From Acidobacteriaceae bacterium (GTDB taxonomy: Bacteria; Acidobacteriota; Terriglobia; Terriglobales; Acidobacteriaceae): a DNA stretch of 5,466 nucleotides. The stretch spans positions 1-5,466 of the forward strand of contig WQYS01000193.1 of the NCBI GenBank assembly GCA_009781125.1, written 5' to 3'. Every line of letters begins with the position of its first letter. Positions within the stretch are counted from its first letter, which is position 1. The notes beneath the pieces are model-generated. The model was not told the DNA's origin. It ran no database searches and worked only from the letters and a program-made list of their open reading frames with translations. This document shows, one piece after another, positions 1 through 5,466 of this stretch. Made by a program: the position numbers and the translations under genes.

Positions 1-1
1 A

Positions 2-2722
2 GCCGTTGAAATCTGCCGTAAATACGAGGCTCCGCTGCTCTCGCGCGGCGCAGGCACATCGCTTGCGGGACAGACCTGCAACTTCGCCGTGATCCTGGAT
101 TTCTCGAAGTACATGAACCAGATGGACCCGGTCGATGCAAGCTCGCGCACCGTTCGCGTGCAGCCGGGCATCGTGCTGGACCGCGTGCGCGAGGCCGCCG
201 AACGGCACTCGCTTACCTTCGCTCCCGATCCTGCAACCCACAGCCGCTGCACCATCGGAGGCATCCTCGGCAACAACGCCTGCGGCGTTCACGCGCTGAT
301 GGGCGGCAAGGCGGTCGATAACGTTCACTCTCTCGACCTGCTTCTTTACGATGGAACGCGCCTTACCGTCGGCCCTACTACTGAAGAAGAGTTGGCCGAG
401 CGCATCGCTGCCGGAGGCCGCGTCGGAGCCATCTACGCTGAACTGAAGTGCATTCGCGATACCTATGCCGATCAGGTTCGGGCCAGGTTCCCCAACATCC
501 CGCGCCGCGTCTCTGGATTCAACTTGGACGAGCTTCTGCCCGAAAACTGCTTCAACGTCGCCCGCGCTCTGGTGGGCAGTGAAGGCACCTGTGCGGTGAT
601 TCTCTCGGCCACGCTGAACCTGGTCAAGAGTCCGCAGTACCGCACGCTGGTAGGAGTCGGCTTCTCTGATGTCTTCGTTGCCGCAGACAATGTGCCGCTG
701 GTGCTCAGCTACAAACCCATTGGTCTCGAAGGCTTCGACGGCCTGCTGCTGGAGTCGCTTCGCCTCAAGGGCAAGTCGGTCGCGGACATTCCGCTGCTGC
801 CCGAAGGCAACGGCTTCCTGCTGGTCGAGTTCGGAGCCGACAGCCAGCAGGAGGCCGACGACCGCGCCCGCAGCTTCGCAGCCGCGATCGGCGACCGTGC
901 CACGGCGCGCATCTACACGGCGCATGAGGCCGAGCGCGTCTGGGTCATCCGCGAATCCGGCCTCGGCGCCACGGCCTTCGTCCCCGGCTTCAGCAACGGA
1001 TGGGAAGGCTGGGAGGACGCGGCAGTCGAGCCAGCAAAACTCGGCTCCTACCTGCGCAGTCTCTACGCGCTGATGCAGCAGTTCGGCTATCGCAGCCCCA
1101 TGTACGGCCACTTCGGACAGGGCTGCGTGCACATGCGCATCAGCTTCGATCTGGAGTCTGAGCAAGGCATCCTGCGCTACCGCGAGTTCGTGGACCGCGC
1201 CACCGACATTGCGCTGGCGCACGGCGGGTCTATCTCCGGCGAACACGGCGACGGCCAGGCGCGCGGCGCTCTTCTGGGCAAGATGTTCGGTCCCGATCTG
1301 ATGGACGCCTTCCGCGCCTTCAAGCGCGCGTGGGACCCGACGAATCGCATGAATCCCAACAAGCTCATCGACGCGCACCAGCCCCACGAAGACCTGCGCC
1401 TCGGCGCTGACTACAAGCCCTGGGAGCCGAAGACGCACTTCTCCTTCCCCGAAGACGGCGGCTCGTTGAGTCAGGCCGCGCTGCGCTGCGTCGGCGTTGG
1501 CGCCTGCCGCAAGCAGACGGGCGGCACGATGTGTCCCAGCTACCGAGCCACCGGCGAGGAGACCCACTCCACGCGCGGGCGCGCGCACATGCTATGGGAG
1601 CTGATGCAGCAGGAGCTGCTCCCCGGCCAGTGGCGCAACGAGCAGGTGCGCGAGGCGCTCGAACTCTGCCTCTCCTGCAAGTCGTGCAAGAGCGAGTGCC
1701 CGGTCAGCGTCGATATGACGATCTACAAATCCGAGTTCCTCAGCCATTTCTACGAGGGCCGCGTGCATCCGCTCTCGCACTACGCCTTCGGCTGCATGGA
1801 CCGCTGGGCACGGATCTCGTCCTTCGCGCCGGGGCTTGTCAACGCTCTCGCCAGCGCGCCCGTTCTCAGCGGCCTTATCAAATCGCTGGCGCATATCCAC
1901 CCGAACCGCGACTTCCCGAAATTTGCGCACGCCTTCACGCGCAACCGGAGTCTTGGTGATTTCAATGTCCCACGGCTTCGCCGCGATGCAGGCAAGCAAA
2001 CAGGCCGCGAGGTTTTCCTCTGGGCAGATACCTGGAACAACTACCTGCATCCTGTGGCTCTGGAATCGGCCTTCGATGTTCTGACTGCGGCTGGCTTCAG
2101 CGTTGCGGTCACGGACCGCCATCTCTGCTGCGGACGCGCGCTCTACGACTTCGGAATGCTCGACGTGGCAAAGAAGTATCTGCTCCGAGTCTTCGCGGCT
2201 CTGGCCGATCAGCTTCGCGATGAGATTCCTATTGTCGTGCTGGAGCCAAGCTGCGCCTCAGTTTTTAAGGACGAATCGCCTAACCTCTTCCCCAACGATC
2301 CGCGCGCGCAGCAGCTTGCCAAGCAGACCTATCTGCTGAGCGAGTTTCTGGTCAAATTCGCTCCCGACTATAAGCCGCCGAAGATCGATCAGAAGATCGT
2401 CGTTCACGGCCACTGTCATCACAAGTCCGGCCCGGGAATGGCGGACGAGATGAAGCTGATCCGCGCCACCGGAGCCGAGGTCGAGCTGCTCGACTCCGGC
2501 TGCTGCGGCATGGCCGGGCCGTTCGGATTTGAGAAGGACAAATACGAGATCTCGCAGGCTATCGGCGAACACGTACTGTTGCCAGCGGTTCGCGCCAACA
2601 AGGATGCCATCATCTTAAGCGACGGCTTCAGTTGCCGCGAACAGATCACCCAGAACACTCCGGCGCAGCCGAAGCACCTGGCCGAAATCCTTGCTCAGAA
2701 AGGCTCCTCTACCAAGGAATAG
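2..2722 (+). CDS. FAD-linked oxidase / Fe-S fusion protein (GlcD-GlcF-like, D-2-hydroxyacid dehydrogenase type), 5' truncated
   Basis: Likely oxidises a D-2-hydroxyacid (lactate, glycolate or 2-hydroxyglutarate) with FAD and passes electrons through Fe-S centres to a respiratory acceptor; the substrate cannot be read from sequence. The frame is open from base 2 and upstream of the GTG at 89. The flavin-binding motif PLLSRGAGTSLAGQ (from base 32) precedes that GTG, so the true start lies outside the window; roughly 50-80 residues are probably missing. In order: the FAD-binding domain with GGILGNNACGVHALMGG; the FAD-oxidase C-terminal domain with GHFGQGCVH (His codons 1109 and 1130) and GEHGDG (Glu codon 1241), resembling the metal-binding His/His/Glu of D-2-hydroxyglutarate dehydrogenases; a ferredoxin-like region with Cys codons 1487, 1505, 1532 and then CxxCxxCxxxCP at 1667-1702; and two CCG domains (CCG at 2126 and 2501) as in GlcF. 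No signal peptide or membrane segment is visible. YdiJ- or Dld-type naming is possible but unproven. Confidence 0.9.
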   Translation, partial: AVEICRKYEAPLLSRGAGTSLAGQTCNFAVILDFSKYMNQMDPVDASSRTVRVQPGIVLDRVREAAERHSLTFAPDPATHSRCTIGGILGNNACGVHALMGGKAVDNVHSLDLLLYDGTRLTVGPTTEEELAERIAAGGRVGAIYAELKCIRDTYADQVRARFPNIPRRVSGFNLDELLPENCFNVARALVGSEGTCAVILSATLNLVKSPQYRTLVGVGFSDVFVAADNVPLVLSYKPIGLEGFDGLLLESLRLKGKSVADIPLLPEGNGFLLVEFGADSQQEADDRARSFAAAIGDRATARIYTAHEAERVWVIRESGLGATAFVPGFSNGWEGWEDAAVEPAKLGSYLRSLYALMQQFGYRSPMYGHFGQGCVHMRISFDLESEQGILRYREFVDRATDIALAHGGSISGEHGDGQARGALLGKMFGPDLMDAFRAFKRAWDPTNRMNPNKLIDAHQPHEDLRLGADYKPWEPKTHFSFPEDGGSLSQAALRCVGVGACRKQTGGTMCPSYRATGEETHSTRGRAHMLWELMQQELLPGQWRNEQVREALELCLSCKSCKSECPVSVDMTIYKSEFLSHFYEGRVHPLSHYAFGCMDRWARISSFAPGLVNALASAPVLSGLIKSLAHIHPNRDFPKFAHAFTRNRSLGDFNVPRLRRDAGKQTGREVFLWADTWNNYLHPVALESAFDVLTAAGFSVAVTDRHLCCGRALYDFGMLDVAKKYLLRVFAALADQLRDEIPIVVLEPSCASVFKDESPNLFPNDPRAQQLAKQTYLLSEFLVKFAPDYKPPKIDQKIVVHGHCHHKSGPGMADEMKLIRATGAEVELLDSGCCGMAGPFGFEKDKYEISQAIGEHVLLPAVRANKDAIILSDGFSCREQITQNTPAQPKHLAEILAQKGSSTKE

Positions 2723-2806
2723 TGCATGGCTTCACGGAGCCGCGTCAGATTACCCTGTCGGGCAAGATCACCTTTTAACACTGCAACAACCCATCCGGAA
2801 ACATAT

Positions 2807-2843
2807 GCTGCCTCCTGCCGGTAAGGCGGGAGGCAGCGCTTTC
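2807..2843 (+). terminator. GC-rich hairpin, probable intrinsic terminator of the oxidase gene
   Basis: Arms GCTGCCTCCTGCC (2807-2819) and GGCGGGAGGCAGC (2825-2837) pair over 13 bp with a single G-T wobble (2816 with 2828) and a 5-nt loop (GGTAA). The stem is followed by GCGCTTTCT, which gives only a short, broken T tract, so termination may be inefficient or Rho-assisted. It lies 84 bp after the oxidase stop codon and about 37 bp before the first candidate -10 box, the expected place for a terminator between two units. A repeated intergenic palindrome is an alternative that a single window cannot exclude. Confidence 0.6.
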
Positions 2844-2873
2844 TGAGGAGCGGAGTAGGATGGTTCATTCCGG

Positions 2874-2902
2874 TATAATGGAGCGTACAAACATCTATAA
2901 TG
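2874..2902 (+). promoter_or_regulatory. Candidate tandem -10 boxes (two TATAATG) for the hydrolase genes
   Basis: TATAATG occurs at 2874-2880 and again at 2896-2902, each a perfect match to the sigma-70 -10 consensus, 22 bp apart. No good TTGACA-like -35 hexamer lies 16-18 bp upstream of either one (for the first box the hexamer at 17 bp is CGGAGT). The promoter, if real, may need an activator or use only one box. The boxes lie 33-61 bp upstream of the GTG at 2935 and downstream of the hairpin, consistent with driving the GH36-like gene and the GH3 gene behind it. Confidence 0.5.
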
Positions 2903-2913
2903 AGTCAATCATT
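2899..2913. repeat. Short inverted repeat overlapping the second -10 box, possible operator
   Basis: AATGA (2899-2903) and TCATT (2909-2913) are perfect inverted copies around a GTCAA spacer. The left arm overlaps the second TATAATG, and the repeat ends about 10 bp before the ribosome binding site. This is a plausible position for a repressor site, but five-base arms are short enough to arise by chance, so this is only a candidate. Confidence 0.2.
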
Positions 2914-2923
2914 CATATGCGAT

Positions 2924-2929
2924 AGGAGG
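2924..2929 (+). promoter_or_regulatory. Ribosome binding site AGGAGG, fixes the GTG start at 2935
   Basis: A full AGGAGG Shine-Dalgarno core lies 5 nt before GTG at 2935. The other nearby GTG (2931) is in a different frame. The only upstream in-frame ATG (2917) meets a TAG two codons later. The site therefore supports GTG 2935 as the start, and this start also places the twin-arginine motif at residues 3-4. Confidence 0.85.
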
Positions 2930-2934
2930 AGTGA

Positions 2935-5124
2935 GTGAAACGGCGCGATTTCTGCAAATTGATCGCAACCGCTGCCGCGGCAACTGTTGCCCAGGAACCA
3001 GCACAGCTTTCGGCGGAGACCGGTAAACCGGGTCAGAGTTTGACCATGGATAAGAAGACGGTCCTTCAGAACAAGCAGGTATGGGTCCGTCTCGCCTGTG
3101 CTCCCGGGTGCCTTTGGGAGTATGGCTCAAGGAAGGGCGGCCCGGCGTACAAGTTCTCTCCACCGGCCATCGAAGTTGACGGACGGTTTCTAACCGCTAT
3201 GGTTGAGTCTCCTTTCAAGAGTCAGAGCAGCACAAAACTGGCGAATGGGGCGACAGAGTACGTGTTTGAAAGCAGATTTGTTGAGGAGAGGAACCTCACG
3301 CTGACGCTGCGCATGCAGCTCAATGACGAGCTTCCGCTGATACGTTTTCGCTACGAGATCAAAAGCGAGCAGCCGATGTGCCTGGGCGGCAGCACGGCCG
3401 GCAACAGATTGAATTATCTCAGTGTCTCGCTGCAACACCTCGCGGAGGTGCAGGAGATACAGCTATCGAACTTCTCGGGGATGGTTCACAGCAATATGCT
3501 CACAGAGCGCAGCCTCAGTGCGGGCGACTTTCAGGAGAAATCCGCCGTGATGGGGCCAATCCTTGCCGCCAGCGATGGGCGTCATAGCTTTGTTCTCGCC
3601 TACGAACATGGGTCGCAAGCACCGGATGCATTCCTGCACTACGAACTCAGTCCAGATCGCGAGGTTCGACTGGCCGCCGTGAAAGGGAATTACTGTTCGG
3701 GCGATCCTGTCAGCGCCTCCCATCCCTACCGGACTCTGTGGCTGGAAACGGGCGCGGTGGAAGGCGGCATGGATCAGTTGGCGTCTTCGTTCCGCACCTT
3801 CGTGCTCAAGTACATGGCTGCAACCAACGCCAGCCGCGAGCCTCTGATTTTTTACAATACGTGGAACTTTCAGGAGCGGAATCAGCGGTGGAACGGCAAG
3901 TCAGCCGAGGAGTCCATGAACGAAGGCCGGATGCTGAAGGAGATCGACGTTGCTCATAAGCTGGGCGTGGATGTCTTTGTCATCGATGCCGGCTGGTATG
4001 AAAAGACGGGGGATTGGCAACCCGATCCGGCAAGATTCCCCAACGGGCTCAAGCCCATCGGCGATCAGTTGAAGGCCAATGGCATGAGATGGGGTTTGTG
4101 GTTCTGCCCCAGATTTGCAGCCAGCTCCAGCCGCGTGGCGCAAGAGCATCCCGAATGGCGCATGAGCTGGAACGGAGCCGCGATTCCGGCTATCGAGGGA
4201 TTTGGCGCGGATAAGAAGACTGACATCATGTGCCCTGTCAGCGGCTATGCGGAGGCTTTCGCAGATGAACTGATTCGCGTGGCGCAAGAAACTGGCGCGA
4301 CCTATTTCAAGTGGGACATGACCGACCAGTATGGCTGCAACAGCCCGGATCATCATCATGGCAGTGCAGCTTGTACGCCGGAAGAACGCGCCCAATCCTA
4401 CGGGTTCCTGCTTCCTCTGTACCTGAGCCGGATTGTGGATAGGATTTCCGCGAAGGTTCCCGGCGCCATTGTAGACTTCGACGTGACCGAGCGCGGCCGC
4501 TCCGTGGGACTTGGGTTTCTCGTCTCGGGCAGGTTCTCACTCATGAATAACGGACCGTATTACGGGGACTACGATATTCCAAAGGATATTCAGCCTCGTT
4601 ATGACAACCTGTTCGCCTACCAGGGCCAGGCTCGCACGTGGATTACGCGCACGCCTCTCACCTATGACCGGTGGATACCCTCCAACCTGTTTCTTACCCA
4701 TTATTTTCCGGATGATCCGCAACAGTGGCAGGAGGTGAATGTCGCTTCGCTGATGCTCGGCCAGAATGGCATCTGGGGAGACCTGCCCGCTATCTCGGAG
4801 AAGGGTGTTGCGTACATCGGCGGAGTCCTGGAGAAGTATAAGCAGGTGCGCGACGACATTACGGCGAGCGATCCCGTGGTAACAGGCATCGTCTCCGGGA
4901 GTCCTGAGATTCACGAAAAGATATCTGCCCCGACAGGTCGCGGCGTTATTGTTCTGTTCGCAACCGAGCCGGGTACCTACACCTACGTCACGCGAAATAA
5001 GGTTGCGGACAAATTCTGGGCCGGAGAGAACATGACGGTTGCCAGGAGCGTCGATGGCAGAGCCATTCTTACAGCGACCTTGAAAACGCCGGGCGCTGGA
5101 ATCGTGATCTTTGGAGCGCAATGA
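2935..5124 (+). CDS. Tat-exported GH36-like glycoside hydrolase (divergent alpha-galactosidase-like)
   Basis: Complete 729-aa protein starting at GTG, chosen for the AGGAGG 5 nt upstream. Residues 1-20 form a twin-arginine signal (RRDFCK at 3-8, then an Ala-rich hydrophobic run), so it is probably exported folded. Residues about 40-300 look like the N-terminal beta-rich domain of GH36, about 304-620 like the catalytic barrel, and the rest like a C-terminal beta domain. Barrel signatures are FVIDAGWY (348-355), GDW then FPNGLKPI (359-375), GMRWGLWF (383-390), HPEW (405-408) and TYFKWDM (456-462), where D461 matches the GH36/GH27 nucleophile. Canonical residues are replaced at A352, C391, R393 and N538-N539 (see findings), so galactose specificity is not assured. 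An insertion with HHH (473-475) between C468 and C480 follows the nucleophile. The GH3 gene begins 100 bp downstream, suggesting joint glycan breakdown. Assignment to the clan-D fold is firm; activity is inferred. Confidence 0.82.
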   Translation: MKRRDFCKLIATAAAATVAQEPAQLSAETGKPGQSLTMDKKTVLQNKQVWVRLACAPGCLWEYGSRKGGPAYKFSPPAIEVDGRFLTAMVESPFKSQSSTKLANGATEYVFESRFVEERNLTLTLRMQLNDELPLIRFRYEIKSEQPMCLGGSTAGNRLNYLSVSLQHLAEVQEIQLSNFSGMVHSNMLTERSLSAGDFQEKSAVMGPILAASDGRHSFVLAYEHGSQAPDAFLHYELSPDREVRLAAVKGNYCSGDPVSASHPYRTLWLETGAVEGGMDQLASSFRTFVLKYMAATNASREPLIFYNTWNFQERNQRWNGKSAEESMNEGRMLKEIDVAHKLGVDVFVIDAGWYEKTGDWQPDPARFPNGLKPIGDQLKANGMRWGLWFCPRFAASSSRVAQEHPEWRMSWNGAAIPAIEGFGADKKTDIMCPVSGYAEAFADELIRVAQETGATYFKWDMTDQYGCNSPDHHHGSAACTPEERAQSYGFLLPLYLSRIVDRISAKVPGAIVDFDVTERGRSVGLGFLVSGRFSLMNNGPYYGDYDIPKDIQPRYDNLFAYQGQARTWITRTPLTYDRWIPSNLFLTHYFPDDPQQWQEVNVASLMLGQNGIWGDLPAISEKGVAYIGGVLEKYKQVRDDITASDPVVTGIVSGSPEIHEKISAPTGRGVIVLFATEPGTYTYVTRNKVADKFWAGENMTVARSVDGRAILTATLKTPGAGIVIFGAQ

Positions 5125-5224
5125 ATGAGCTGAATGGGTTCTCTAAGAGCTTATCCGCGAGTTGAGAGAGTTGCGGTACTTTACCGAAAACGATTTGTAA
5201 GAATACGAGGGTCAAATTTTCGTC
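5125..5224 (+). other. 100-bp spacer between the two hydrolase genes
   Basis: No convincing promoter or terminator is seen here, which favours co-transcription of the two hydrolase genes. The only structure is a small hairpin CGGTA-CTT-TACCG (5174-5186), too short and lacking a T tract for termination. A 14-codon reading frame starting at the ATGA overlap (5121) runs into this spacer and ends at TGA 5163-5165. The best -35-like word (TTGAGA, 5162-5167) has no matching -10 at 16-18 bp. Confidence 0.5.
5207..5211 (+). promoter_or_regulatory. Weak ribosome binding site (GAGGG) for the GH3 gene
   Basis: GAGGG lies 13 nt before ATG 5225, a longer gap than usual. No other start codon exists between the in-frame TAA at 5198-5200 and ATG 5225, so the start is still the best choice. 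The weak site may mean low translation or help from upstream translation. Confidence 0.4.
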
Positions 5225-5466
5225 ATGTCTACAGTCATCCAGAAGCTGCATCCTATCCTGCTTGTATCCGTATTTCTGATTCCGGTGTTTTTACCTGCAA
5301 CCGCGAAGGGACAGACGGCAAGCTCTGGCCAGCAGAATACGAAGGCTGGCAATGCCTCTCTGCCGTACAAAGATGCGGCCTTGCCGATAGAGGACCGCGT
5401 TCGCGACCTGCTGCCGCGCATGACCATGGAGGAGAAGATCGATCAGATTGCGACATGGTGGGAGAA
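5225..5466 (+). CDS. Secreted glycoside hydrolase family 3 protein (beta-glucosidase/beta-xylosidase type), N-terminal part, 3' truncated
   Basis: The first 80 codons are present and the gene runs off the window end. Residues 1-30 form a Sec signal peptide: K7, then a hydrophobic stretch from about 11 to 23 (ILLVSVFLIPVFL) and a likely cleavage near ATA (25-27) or just after. A Gln/Ser/Thr-rich linker (about 28-45) follows. Residues 47-76 then carry the classic start of GH3 enzymes: LPYKDAALPIEDRVRDLL, then PRMTMEEKIDQIA. GH3 enzymes usually remove terminal beta-linked glucose, xylose or arabinose from oligosaccharides in the periplasm or outside the cell. The catalytic Asp and Glu lie beyond the window, so the substrate and integrity of the gene cannot be judged. 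It follows the GH36-like gene in the same direction and probably shares its transcript. Family assignment rests on this short N-terminal signature. Confidence 0.85.
   Translation, partial: MSTVIQKLHPILLVSVFLIPVFLPATAKGQTASSGQQNTKAGNASLPYKDAALPIEDRVRDLLPRMTMEEKIDQIATWWE

Noticed and set aside
89..91. GTG at 89 as the start of the oxidase gene
   Set aside because: The same frame is open back to base 2 and encodes the conserved flavin-binding motif PLLSRGAGTSLAGQ before this GTG, so the gene begins upstream of the window.
1592..2122. 176-codon antisense reading frame inside the oxidase gene
   Set aside because: It lies opposite a strongly conserved Fe-S/CCG coding region and has no recognisable motif; long antisense frames are expected in GC-rich coding DNA.
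2726..2824. 32-codon ATG frame in the gap after the oxidase gene
   Set aside because: No ribosome binding site, it ends inside the hairpin loop, and its composition is not protein-like.
4351..4359. HHH run as an engineered His tag or cloning artefact
   Set aside because: Only three His, internal to the protein and inside a conserved-looking barrel loop, with no vector sequence around it.
4537..5121. 194-codon antisense reading frame inside the GH36-like gene
   Set aside because: Low-complexity, Arg-rich translation with no domain features and no ribosome site; the + strand frame has clear family motifs over the same bases.
5174..5186. CGGTA-CTT-TACCG hairpin as a terminator
   Set aside because: Five base pairs with no T tract is too weak to terminate; it was kept only as a note in the spacer entry.
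5069..5251. 60-codon antisense frame spanning the spacer between the two hydrolase genes
   Set aside because: It overlaps the end of the GH36-like gene and the signal peptide of the GH3 gene and shows no recognisable family or start signal.

Overview
The window looks like chromosomal DNA of a moderately GC-rich heterotrophic bacterium. Terriglobales-type Acidobacteria are my best guess. The reasons are the protein flavour, a Tat-exported glycoside hydrolase next to a Sec-exported GH3 enzyme, and a long fused FAD/Fe-S oxidase. This placement is inference; no rRNA or other marker gene is present. There are three genes, all on the + strand, and the first and last are cut by the window edges.

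Region 1 (2-2722) is the 3' part, probably over 90%, of a fused FAD-linked oxidase / iron-sulfur protein. It is a GlcD-GlcF or D-2-hydroxyacid dehydrogenase type of enzyme, likely feeding electrons from a 2-hydroxyacid to the respiratory chain. It ends at a TAG followed by a 212-bp gap. The gap holds a strong GC-rich hairpin (2807-2837, probable terminator), two identical TATAATG boxes 22 bp apart (candidate tandem -10 elements) and an AGGAGG ribosome binding site. This arrangement suggests that region 1 and the following genes are separate transcription units.

Region 2 (2935-5124) is a complete 729-aa protein with a twin-arginine signal peptide and a GH36/clan-D-like (alpha-galactosidase-like) catalytic barrel. 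The fold signature and the presumed nucleophile motif (KWDM) are clear. Several positions that are normally diagnostic of alpha-galactosidases differ: DAGW instead of DDGW, WFCPR instead of WFEPE, and an NN pair where the usual acid/base motif SD is expected. It is best read as a divergent GH36-like hydrolase of unproven substrate.

Region 3 (5225 to the window end) is the first 80 residues of a secreted glycoside hydrolase family 3 enzyme (beta-glucosidase/beta-xylosidase type). It lies 100 bp downstream of region 2, with no convincing promoter or terminator between them. Regions 2 and 3 therefore probably form an operon for breaking down an exported or external glycan: a GH36-like enzyme removing alpha-linked or similar side groups, and a GH3 enzyme releasing beta-linked terminal sugars. 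The oxidase upstream is probably unrelated to this function.

I see no mobile element, CRISPR array, tRNA or rRNA. The most interesting item is the unusual active-site make-up of the GH36-like protein.
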